NCBI GenBank assembly: GCA_964631865.1
Contig: CAZWAK010000006.1
Location: 1-64,000 of the forward strand
Reading direction: 5' to 3'
Source of the DNA: JAFDVL01 sp964631865
Lineage (GTDB): Bacteria; Acidobacteriota; Blastocatellia; RBC074
DNA: 64,000 bases
The notes under the pieces are model-generated. The model was not told the DNA's origin, did no database searches, and saw nothing but the letters and a program-made list of their open reading frames with translations. This document shows positions 26,709-35,799 of the stretch, piece after piece. The position numbers and the translations under genes were made by a program. How positions within the stretch are numbered: the stretch's first letter is position 1; every line of letters starts with the position of its first letter.

Positions 26709-27278
26709 ATGACAACACCCTCATCTAATGAAGTCACCGAATTATTACTGGCCTGGAACAGCGGAGAAGAGACGGCGCTGGAAAAGTTGATGCCGCTGGT
26801 CTACGACGAACTGCGACGATTGGCGCGCAATTTCATGAGCGGCGAACGCGACGGGCACGTGCTGCAAACGACGGCGCTCGTCAACGAAGCGTATTTGCGC
26901 CTCGTGGATTCGAGCCGCGTGCAATGGCAGAACCGCGCGCATTTCTTTGCCGTCTCGTGCCAATTGATGCGCCGCGTGCTGGTGGATTTTGCGCGTTCGC
27001 GCAATTATCAAAAACGCGGCGGCGGCGCGTTGCAGGTTTCCTTGCACGACGTGATGGTCGGCTCCACCGAACGCCCGGTAGATTTGATCGCGCTCGACGA
27101 TGCGCTGACCGCGCTGGCGCAAACCGATGAACGCGCGAGTCGCGTCGTCGAGTTACGATTCTTCGGCGGCCTGAGCATCGAAGAAACCGCCGAAGCCCTG
27201 AAGATTTCGCCCGAAACCGTCAAACGCGATTGGAGTTGGGCGAAGGCGTGGTTGCTCAGGGAAATTAGTAAAGTGTAG
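26709..27278 (+). CDS. ECF sigma factor, kinase-linked type
   Basis: 189 residues from ATG 26709, with ACAGGAGC 5 bases upstream. Sigma-70 region 2 at ~10-85 (LMPLVYDELRRLARNFM, LVNEAYLRLVD, NRAHFFAVSCQLMRRVLVDFAR) and region 4 at ~120-185 (VVELRFFGGLSIEETAEALKISPETVKRDWSWAKAWL). This fits the small Sig-70_X6 type common in Acidobacteria and Planctomycetes. It is followed 88 bases downstream by a Ser/Thr kinase, the same order as in the paralogous pair at 47068-49400. The kinase may activate it by phosphorylation, as known for kinase-linked ECF groups. Its stop codon TAG lies within the first repeat unit of the following heptamer array. Confidence 0.93.
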   Translation: MTTPSSNEVTELLLAWNSGEETALEKLMPLVYDELRRLARNFMSGERDGHVLQTTALVNEAYLRLVDSSRVQWQNRAHFFAVSCQLMRRVLVDFARSRNYQKRGGGALQVSLHDVMVGSTERPVDLIALDDALTALAQTDERASRVVELRFFGGLSIEETAEALKISPETVKRDWSWAKAWLLREISKV

Positions 27279-27357
27279 ACGGTAGACAGTAGACAGTAGT
27301 CGGTAGTTCGCTGCCACGCGATAGCTCTTCTACCGTCTACCGTCTACTGTCTACTCC
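27274..27357. repeat. Inverted pair of GTAGACR heptamer arrays
   Basis: GTAGACG GTAGACA GTAGACA GTAGTCG GTAG on the left (27275-27307), a short spacer, then CTACCGT CTACCGT CTACTGT CTACTCC on the right (about 27330-27357). The first unit supplies the TAG stop of the sigma factor. The last unit ends ten bases before the kinase ATG, leaving no ribosome binding site there. Confidence 0.9.
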
Positions 27358-27366
27358 CCACAAACA

Positions 27367-30300
27367 ATGTCTCCCGAAAAGCTCCAACAAATCAAAGACC
27401 TCTTCGCCGCCGCGCTCGAAGTGCCGACCAGCGAGCGTGCCGCCTTTGTTGCACAAGCTTGCGCTGACGATTCCGACCTGCGACGCGAAGTCGAATCGTT
27501 GTTGTCGTTCGAGGCGCAGGCCGACGACTTCATCGAAAAACCCGCGCTCGCCGTCGCTGCTGAATTGATGGCGGAAGACAAAGCCGCTTCGCTCGCCGGA
27601 CAACAAATCACGCATTACCAAGTCACGAAGTTGCTCGGCGCGGGCGGGATGGGCGAAGTCTATTTGGCCGAAGATTCCACGCTCGGTCGCAAAGTCGCGC
27701 TCAAGCTGTTGCCATCGCAGTTCACTGCCGACGATGAGCGCGTGCGCCGCTTCGAGCGCGAGGCCAAAGCCGCGTCCGCTTTGAATCATCCGAACATCAT
27801 CACGATTCACGAAATCGGCGCGAGCGACAATCTACATTTCATTGCCACCGAATTCATTGCAGGCGAAACGTTGCGCCAACGCCTCGCTGTCGCCAAGCTC
27901 AAAGTCAAAGACGCGCTCGACATTGCCGTTCAGATTGCCGCCGCGCTCGCCGCCGCACACGAAGCCGGGATCATTCACCGCGACATCAAACCGGAAAACG
28001 TGATGATTCGCAGCGACGGCATCGTCAAAGTCCTCGACTTCGGGTTGGCGAAATTGACCGAGCGCGTGACGAGCGACGCGACGACGGTCACGACGCTGAC
28101 AACCGAACAAGGCCGCGTGATGGGGACCGTCGCGTACATGTCGCCTGAACAGTTGCGCGCACAAAATGTGGACGAGCGCGCCGATCTGTGGAGCCTCGGC
28201 GTCGTGCTCTATGAAATGGTCGCAGGCTTTCGTCCGTTCACGGGGCCGTCATCAAGCGCCGTGATCGCCGCCATCCTCGAACAACCGTTGCCGTCGCTGA
28301 ACGAAGCCGTTGTGCTGCCCGACGAGTTGCAACGCATCCTGCAAAAGTTGCTACACAAAAATCGCGCCGAACGTTATCAAACTGCGCACGAGTTGCTGAG
28401 CGATTTGAAGGCTCTGCGCGATGATTTGGAATTCGCCGCGCGGCTGGCAAGCACAGGCAAAAAGCTGCGGCGCAAACCCAAAACAGCCAAATCTCCGCTG
28501 CGTTGGACAAAACGTGTCGGCATCATTGCCGTCGCCAGTTTGTTAGCAATCACCGTCATCGTCTGGGGCTTTCGTCGCCAGGCCAATCTGCGTTGGGCGC
28601 GTGGGCAAATCGCACAGATCGAACAACTCGTCAACGAGCAAAAATACTTCGAGGCGTACGATCTCGCCGCACAGGTGAAACGATACCTGCCCGATGATGC
28701 GACTGTTACCAAATTGATGCCAACGATTGCCGATCAACTTGCGGTCACGTCCGACCCCGCAGGCGCGCGCATCTATCTCACTCGCTTTGGTTCTGAAAAA
28801 GCCGAACTGATCGGCACGACGCCGCTGAGCAAATACGCCTTCGCGCGCGGCGAATACATTTTGCGGTTGGAAAAAGACGGCTTCGCACCGTTCGAGCGTA
28901 CGATCAACAGCAAGCTCACGCTCGCGGGCAATACGTTCGTGCCGCCCGACGATCCGAGCGATTTCAAAATCAAATTGATTGCCGCTGACCAAATGCCGGA
29001 GCGCATGGCGTTTGTGCCCGGTGGCAAATACAAACTCACGAGCCGTACCAGACCGACCGACAAAAGCGTCGAACTGGAAGATTTTTTCATAGACAAATAC
29101 GAAGTCACGAATCGCGAGTACAAGGAATTCATCAGCGCGGGCGGCTACTTCAATCAACAGTATTGGAAGCATCTGTCAAACCCGGAGGCTTTCAAAGAAA
29201 TTGGCAAAGACTGCAAAGATCGCACCGGATTGCCGGGGCCGCGTTCGTGGCTGAATCAAACATTTCCTGAAGGCAAAGCGGATCATCCCGTCACCGACAT
29301 CACCTGGCACGAAGCGGCGGCATACGCGGCGTTTCGCGGCAAACAATTGCCGACGATTTTTCAGTGGGAGAAAGCCGCCCGCAACGGCTTGCTGAGTTAT
29401 ACCAGCGACTATGCGATGCCCTGGGGCGGAATGGTCTACAGCGGCGAGGTAGCCGGGCACGCCAATTTCAGCAGCAATGGCACGATGGCCGTACACAGCT
29501 TTCCGTTCGGGATGAGTCCGTTCGGCTGTTTCAATATGGCGGGCAACGTGTCCGAATGGTGTTTGAATGAACTCACCGACGGCTTCACCGTCGCGGGCGG
29601 ATCGTGGCAGGATCAATATTATTTGTTCGCCGATGTCGGCGCGTTTCCAGCGACCTTCAGCGCCGACCGGCTGGGCTTTCGCTGCGTGCGCAATCTGCCC
29701 ACCCACAAAGGCGATCAAGGCGCAATGCGGATTGACACAACGAAGCAAATCCCGGTGTATCAACCGACAAGCGAAGCACACTTTCAATCGTTGCTGAGCC
29801 ATTTTCGCTACGATCAAATTTCGCTCGATGCGCAAATCCTCGAAACCAAAGACACCGACGAATGGCGGCGCGAAAAAATCAGTTTCATCGGTGGCAACGA
29901 AGAACGTGCTCTCGGCTATTTGTATTTGCCCAAGAGTGCCAAAGCCCCGTTTCAAGTGCTGCAATTTGTTCCGGCAGGCGACGTGTACGAAGGCTTTTTC
30001 ACGGTGTCGGAATCGGTCGAAATGCAAGTCGCGCCGTTCATCAAAGCTGGTCGCGCCGTGTGGGCGGTGGTCTTCAAAAGCTTCAAGGAACGCGCGGCGA
30101 CAGGGTATGGCGATTTTGGTTGGCACACGGTCAGGCGACGCGAAGAGGTCGTGCGCAACGCGACCGATTTACGGCGGGGGCTGGATTATCTGGCGACGAG
30201 AAGCGATATGGATTTGCACCGCGCGGCCTATTACGGCTACAGCGCAGGCGCAGCGGAAGGCGTGATTTATGCTGCGGTCGAGCCGCGTTATCGCGCCATC

Positions 30301-30582
30301 GTGTTTACGGCGGGCGGCCTTTCCCCACAGAGTCTGAAGTGGATTGCCGAAGCGAGTCCGCCCAATTTTATGCATCATTTGAAAGCCCCGAAGCTCCTGC
30401 TCAACGGGCGTTACGACGAAGTACACCCCTTGAAAACGTGGATCGAACCGCTGTATCAAGCCTTGCCTGAACCGAAGCGATTGCATCTGTACGATGCCGG
30501 GCATACGCCGCCGCTGGAAATCATCGTGCCAGTCGTGAATGCGTGGTTGGATGAAACGCTGGGGTCGGTGCAGCGGGAATGA
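27367..30582 (+). CDS. Ser/Thr kinase fused to SUMF1 and alpha/beta hydrolase
   Basis: 1071 residues. Order: N-terminal helical region (~1-75), kinase (~82-345; Lys113, HRD with Asp206, DFG Asp224, GTVAYMSPEQ), transmembrane helix (~383-400), PEGA-like domain (~458-515), SUMF1/formylglycine-generating-enzyme fold (~546-775; FVPGGKYKL, DITWHEAAAYAAFRGKQLPT, GNVSEWCLNE, GFRCVRNLP), and an alpha/beta hydrolase (~800-1065) with nucleophile motif GYSAG (Ser959), NGRYDEVHP and the His of DAGHTPP. The kinase is cytoplasmic and the rest should be periplasmic. The SUMF1 part has few Cys, so it is probably a binding fold rather than a true FGE. It is probably partnered with the ECF sigma factor upstream. 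Confidence 0.93.
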   Translation: MSPEKLQQIKDLFAAALEVPTSERAAFVAQACADDSDLRREVESLLSFEAQADDFIEKPALAVAAELMAEDKAASLAGQQITHYQVTKLLGAGGMGEVYLAEDSTLGRKVALKLLPSQFTADDERVRRFEREAKAASALNHPNIITIHEIGASDNLHFIATEFIAGETLRQRLAVAKLKVKDALDIAVQIAAALAAAHEAGIIHRDIKPENVMIRSDGIVKVLDFGLAKLTERVTSDATTVTTLTTEQGRVMGTVAYMSPEQLRAQNVDERADLWSLGVVLYEMVAGFRPFTGPSSSAVIAAILEQPLPSLNEAVVLPDELQRILQKLLHKNRAERYQTAHELLSDLKALRDDLEFAARLASTGKKLRRKPKTAKSPLRWTKRVGIIAVASLLAITVIVWGFRRQANLRWARGQIAQIEQLVNEQKYFEAYDLAAQVKRYLPDDATVTKLMPTIADQLAVTSDPAGARIYLTRFGSEKAELIGTTPLSKYAFARGEYILRLEKDGFAPFERTINSKLTLAGNTFVPPDDPSDFKIKLIAADQMPERMAFVPGGKYKLTSRTRPTDKSVELEDFFIDKYEVTNREYKEFISAGGYFNQQYWKHLSNPEAFKEIGKDCKDRTGLPGPRSWLNQTFPEGKADHPVTDITWHEAAAYAAFRGKQLPTIFQWEKAARNGLLSYTSDYAMPWGGMVYSGEVAGHANFSSNGTMAVHSFPFGMSPFGCFNMAGNVSEWCLNELTDGFTVAGGSWQDQYYLFADVGAFPATFSADRLGFRCVRNLPTHKGDQGAMRIDTTKQIPVYQPTSEAHFQSLLSHFRYDQISLDAQILETKDTDEWRREKISFIGGNEERALGYLYLPKSAKAPFQVLQFVPAGDVYEGFFTVSESVEMQVAPFIKAGRAVWAVVFKSFKERAATGYGDFGWHTVRRREEVVRNATDLRRGLDYLATRSDMDLHRAAYYGYSAGAAEGVIYAAVEPRYRAIVFTAGGLSPQSLKWIAEASPPNFMHHLKAPKLLLNGRYDEVHPLKTWIEPLYQALPEPKRLHLYDAGHTPPLEIIVPVVNAWLDETLGSVQRE

Positions 30583-30588
30583 AGTTTT

Positions 30589-30671
30589 GCCACGAATTAC
30601 ACGAATCATCACGAATTTCCTAGCGCCGTTGGTCAGGCGGCTTATTCGTGATAATTGGTGTAATTCGTGGC
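30589..30671. repeat. 28-base inverted repeat of CACGAATTACACGAAT type
   Basis: Arms at 30589-30616 and 30644-30671 match at 26 of 28 bases, separated by 27 bases. They form a long hairpin between the convergent kinase and TauE genes. A related element (CGAAACACACGAAAAT) sits at 37941-38038. Confidence 0.85.
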
Positions 30672-30678
30672 GACAGTA

Positions 30679-31632
30679 TTATGCCTCTGCCTTTTGCGCC
30701 GCAAGCAGGCCGCGCTCGACCATTGCCGAACGCAACAATGACAGTGCCGTGTAAATCACGACTACGACGACCAGCCAGCGCACGTAATACAAATCCATTG
30801 CTTTGACGAGGAACGCCGCAATCAATACCGCCGGAATCCCGCCCAACGCCAAACCCAATGCCGCGCGCAAGTTGTAACTGCCTTTGCGAATGAATTGCGT
30901 GCTGCCGGTCGGCATCAGGAACGCGCACGATCCCATCATAATCGGGAACGCGGCTTTCGGATTCATGCCGAGCAAACTAATCATAATCAAACACGGGCCG
31001 TACAAGCCGATGCCAAGCGACATCAACGAACCCAAAACAAAATTGCCGATGATGCCCGCAATCAGCAGCGGCCCTGACAAACCGAGCGTTTCGCCGCCGC
31101 CCGCGGATTTGTTGAAGATGGTCATCAGCGTCAAGCCCGCTGCGACCAGCAACGCAATGCCCATCCCGATTTGAATGGCTTGGCGCGGCAATTTCGCCAC
31201 CACACCTGCGCCGAGCCACATCCCCAAGACCGACGCCGCGATCAGCGCAATCAACGTCGTCATATCCACTTCGACGATGGCGATGTAGATGAACGCCTGC
31301 GTGATGGTCGGCAAGGTGTGACCGACATTAAGCGTGCCGGGAATGACTTCGTCACGCACTTGTTTCCAGGCGCGAAACATCGCCGTCGTCGTGGCAAACG
31401 AGCCGATGCCGAGCGTGTCGAAGAAGTTAGTCACGAAGCCAATCGCGGATTGCAACAGCGAAGGGAATGGCAGCGCAAAATCTACAGCGTGGCCTTCCAT
31501 CTGGTTACGCACAGCATCCGGCAGATTGGCGGCGGCTTCCTGATAGCGACGGCGAATGGCGGAGAACCACGTCACAACATAAAACAACGTGACTGCGCCA
31601 AGTGCGATGAAGAGCCAGGTTTTCATGGTCAT
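30679..31632 (-). CDS. TauE/SafE family permease
   Basis: 317 residues from MTMKTWLFIALG (AAGGA 8 bases upstream). A polytopic membrane protein with ~8-9 hydrophobic segments and TauE/SafE (DUF81) motifs: FFDTLGIGSFATTTAMFRAWKQV, GHTLPTITQAF, SLGIGLYGPCLIMISLLGMNPKAAFPIMMGSCAFLMP. The family exports sulfite, sulfoacetate or other organosulfonates, but substrate is unproven for most members. Its proximity to a sulfite reductase gene 4 kb away fits a sulfur role, but this is only suggestive. Confidence 0.9.
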   Translation of the reverse strand: MTMKTWLFIALGAVTLFYVVTWFSAIRRRYQEAAANLPDAVRNQMEGHAVDFALPFPSLLQSAIGFVTNFFDTLGIGSFATTTAMFRAWKQVRDEVIPGTLNVGHTLPTITQAFIYIAIVEVDMTTLIALIAASVLGMWLGAGVVAKLPRQAIQIGMGIALLVAAGLTLMTIFNKSAGGGETLGLSGPLLIAGIIGNFVLGSLMSLGIGLYGPCLIMISLLGMNPKAAFPIMMGSCAFLMPTGSTQFIRKGSYNLRAALGLALGGIPAVLIAAFLVKAMDLYYVRWLVVVVVIYTALSLLRSAMVERGLLAAQKAEA

Positions 31633-31810
31633 CGTAGGTGTCCTTACTTTTTTTCGACTTTGCGGTTTCTGAAAGAGTGGCGACAGTGTACTGAACAATT
31701 TCAAACTTGACCAGAAATCTGCTTCCTCGAAAATTTCTTTTTTTCCTGCTGACATACTGTTGTCACTCGGCTGATTTATGATGCCCGCACCTTAAATCAA
31801 GTAACACTCG

Positions 31811-31900
31811 CCCTGAGAACGCACGGGCTGTTTTGCGTGCGCTTTGCGTCGTCGCCGCTATGCAAAGGCGCGTGAGAGGCCTATCGTTCTCAGGGTTTTT
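31811..31900 (+). promoter_or_regulatory. Structured 5' leader (three-way junction) before dinB-like gene
   Basis: An 11-bp closing stem, CCCTGAGAACG (31811-31821) with CGTTCTCAGGG (31885-31895), encloses two smaller helices: CACG/CGTG (31822-31839) and CTTTGC/GCAAAG (about 31842-31866). It is followed at once by TTTTT. It could be a terminator/attenuator or a riboswitch-like element. It matches no riboswitch consensus I know. The gene's ribosome binding site follows at 31908-31916. Confidence 0.5.
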
Positions 31901-31920
31901 CTTACGCCGAAGGAGGAATC

Positions 31921-32424
31921 GTGAACAAACAAGCACTACTCGGACAACGCGCCTATTTCCAAATGGTACACGGCGTCACCGTGCGCAGCATCGCGCCGCT
32001 GACCAATGAAGAATTGGACTTTCGCCCGCGCCTGGAAATGCGGTCAATCAAGGAATTGTTCTATCACATCTACGCGATGGAGCGGAATTGGGCAGAGCAT
32101 CTGCACAAAGGCAAAGTCACGCAGGAAGAAGAAAACGTCGTGATTCCTGAAACGGACGAAGGCAAAGCGGTGTTGGCAGCGCTGAATACGGTTGCCGACT
32201 TGCAGGCCTATGCCAACGAATCGCATCAACTGCTGGACGATACGCTCGCCAAAATGAATGATGAGGATTTGGCGAAGATCATCGAAACACCCTTTGGCTC
32301 GTTCCCCGCGTGGCAAATGTTCGCGTTTGCGTATGACGAACACTGGCATCATCGCGGGCAGTTTTACACCTACATTCGGCTGCTCGGCAAAGAGCCGTTG
32401 ATGTTGTATAGCTATGATGGTTGA
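31921..32424 (+). CDS. DinB family protein
   Basis: 167 residues with a GTG start preceded by AAGGAGGAATC. A four-helix DinB/YfiT-like protein: MRSIKELFYHIYAMERNWAEHL carries the first metal-ligand His, and DEHWHHRGQFYTYIRLLG the other two. Members bind a metal with three His and many are thiol-dependent transferases; the reaction here is unknown. Its stop codon TGA sits at the first bases of a GGGAGAA-type repeat array. The BMC shell gene lies 180 bases downstream, on the same strand. Confidence 0.9.
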   Translation: MNKQALLGQRAYFQMVHGVTVRSIAPLTNEELDFRPRLEMRSIKELFYHIYAMERNWAEHLHKGKVTQEEENVVIPETDEGKAVLAALNTVADLQAYANESHQLLDDTLAKMNDEDLAKIIETPFGSFPAWQMFAFAYDEHWHHRGQFYTYIRLLGKEPLMLYSYDG

Positions 32425-32520
32425 TGGGAGAAATGGGAGTGAGGGGAGAAATGGGGCAGGATGATGTTGAGTCGCCCCTTCTCCCCATCTCCCGATCACC
32501 CTTTCCCCCGCTCTCCCCTT
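32424..32520. repeat. G-rich/C-rich inverted repeat arrays
   Basis: A left arm of GGGAGAAAT-like units (32424-32458) and a right arm of TCTCCCC/ATCTCCC units (about 32476-32520), complementary in type. The remaining bases up to the BMC gene include its GAGGAG ribosome binding site at 32592-32597. Confidence 0.65.
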
Positions 32521-32604
32521 GTCCTCCTTCCCGCCGCAGATTATTATTCCGCTTCATTATTTTAAGCAGTCTTACGTTGTTCATCCCACATTGAGGAGCA
32601 AGCT

Positions 32605-32895
<291 letters not shown>

Positions 32896-32898
<3 letters not shown>

Positions 32899-32986
32899 GA
32901 TTTAGGATTTGGGATTTAGGATTTAGAGATCGCTTTGATGGCTGTCCCTAAACCCTAAACCCTATCTCCTAAATCCTCCGTCCTAG
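32896..32986. repeat. Inverted AGGATTT/CCCTAAA heptamer arrays
   Basis: AGGATTT AGGATTT GGGATTT AGGATTT (about 32897-32926) faces CCCTAAA CCCTAAA CCCTATC TCCTAAA TCCTCCG (about 32946-32982). The TAG stop of the BMC gene lies at the array's first unit. The array ends just before the ATG of the next gene, where no Shine-Dalgarno is left. Confidence 0.9.
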
Positions 32987-32988
32987 CT

Positions 32989-34716
<1,728 letters not shown>

Positions 34717-34717
34717 G

Positions 34718-35449
34718 CTACGTGGTAAGTTCCCTGCCCTTTTCCCACAGCATCATCACGCCAACCCCCACGCTAAACAGCCCCGCCAACACACGCACCA
34801 CAACATTCAATTCGGTAAAGCGCGCCGCCGTCAAATGAAACGGCAAACTCAGCAACGAACTCATCAACATCATTCCGCCAATCGAACCGAGGCCAAACAC
34901 CGCGATGTAAACCAAGCCCAACCACGCAGACTGAATGGTCGAAAGCACCAGCAACATCAATGCCGCGCTGCCCGCCAACCCGTGCAGCATCCCGATCCAC
35001 AATGGACGTGGCCCTATCTTGAAACCGTGATGCGAGGCGTCATGCGGCGTGTGCGCAGCGGCAGCGGTTTTGTCATGCAGGTGCGGATGAATATGTTTGT
35101 GGCCGCCGTGTTCGTGCTGATGCAAATGCAGCTTGCCCCCGCGCGCCAATTTCACCAACGCATTGAGGCCTAAACTAATCAGCATCAAGCCGACGCAAAA
35201 TTCCAACGCGCTTTCGACGCGCGGACTGATCGGAATCTTGAAAAACAAGACAACGACGCCCGCCAGCAATAACGACGTCGTATGCCCCACGCCCCACAAC
35301 CCGCCGACCAGCGACGAACTCCACCACCGTTTGCGTTCGCCGACAATGGTCGAAATTGCCGCAAGGTGATCGGCTTCGAGGGCGTGCATTAAGCCAATGG
35401 CAAAGCCGGTGGTGAGTAAGGTGAAACTATAAGCGGTGGTCGTTTGCAT
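34718..35449 (-). CDS. NicO/UreH-type metal permease-like protein
   Basis: 243 residues from MQTTTAYSFTLL; upstream codons are not protein-like. Six or so hydrophobic segments with the diagnostic GLMHALEADHLAAISTIVG (HX4DH-type metal motif) in the first helix, and a His-rich loop in the middle (HLHQHEHGGHKHIHPHLHD). The family includes nickel/cobalt permeases (NicO, HupE/UreH-like) and TauE-like sulfite exporters. The His-rich loop makes Ni2+/Co2+ the more likely cargo. Convergent with the aldehyde dehydrogenase. The promoter region, 35450 upward, is shared with the sulfite reductase leader. Confidence 0.88.
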   Translation of the reverse strand: MQTTTAYSFTLLTTGFAIGLMHALEADHLAAISTIVGERKRWWSSSLVGGLWGVGHTTSLLLAGVVVLFFKIPISPRVESALEFCVGLMLISLGLNALVKLARGGKLHLHQHEHGGHKHIHPHLHDKTAAAAHTPHDASHHGFKIGPRPLWIGMLHGLAGSAALMLLVLSTIQSAWLGLVYIAVFGLGSIGGMMLMSSLLSLPFHLTAARFTELNVVVRVLAGLFSVGVGVMMLWEKGRELTT

Positions 35450-35625
35450 AACAATTCGGTTTCCGTTTGATTGGTGCAGTGTAACGGAGCGCGCCTGAGA
35501 AGTAACGTTTGCAGGGATTGTAACGACAAAATAATCTGCGCCGTGCCCAGGCAATTGGTTTGACAATCTTCGCCCTAATCCGTATCTTGGCGTTTCGTTC
35601 AACTATCTTTGCTCGGAGTTTGACC
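35450..35625. other. Divergent promoter region
   Basis: No gene. It separates the minus-strand permease gene from the plus-strand sulfite-reductase leader peptide. A CGGAG ribosome binding site at 35614-35618 serves the leader peptide. I saw no clear -35/-10 pair and no match to SAM or cobalamin riboswitch cores. Confidence 0.5.
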
Positions 35626-35724
35626 GTGATTTTTTTTACTCAACTTTGCGCTAAATGCTCTTGTTGTTGTCCACCGCGAAGCCAGTGGAACCGGTCATCT
35701 TTGCCTGCAATCATAACCACCTAA
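35626..35724 (+). CDS. Polycysteine leader peptide (32 aa)
   Basis: A GTG-started ORF of 32 codons: M-IFFTQLCAKCSCCCPPR, then a tail ending AIITT. Five of residues 8-15 are Cys (8, 11, 13, 14, 15), three of them consecutive. The CGGAG lies 7 bases before the start codon. The gene following is sulfite/nitrite reductase, and an intrinsic terminator lies between them. In mycobacteria, polycysteine leader ORFs sense cysteine supply and attenuate sulfur genes. The same logic fits here: ribosomes stall on Cys codons when cysteine-tRNA is scarce, allowing transcription of the reductase. The role is inferred; the Cys run and layout are seen. Confidence 0.7.
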   Translation: MIFFTQLCAKCSCCCPPRSQWNRSSLPAIITT

Positions 35725-35752
35725 GATCGTAGCAAGAATGAAACGCCATAAG

Positions 35753-35789
35753 CGCCTCGGTTCCAACCAACGGGAATTCGAGGCGTTTT
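35753..35789 (+). terminator. Attenuator terminator before sulfite reductase
   Basis: CGCCTCG (35753-35759) pairs with CGAGGCG (35779-35785). Inner TTCC/GGAA (35761-35764 with 35773-35776) also pair. The hairpin is followed by TTTTGATTTT. An upstream AAACGCC (35741-35747) could pair with the same GGCGTTT, an alternative fold that could serve as antiterminator. The hairpin ends 10-15 bases before the reductase start codon. Confidence 0.7.
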
Positions 35790-35799
35790 GATTTTGGTA

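Noticed and set aside
28986..29700. SUMF1 domain as an active formylglycine-generating enzyme
   Set aside because: The Cys pair expected for an active copper-dependent enzyme is not evident; SUMF1 folds in kinases are usually binding domains.
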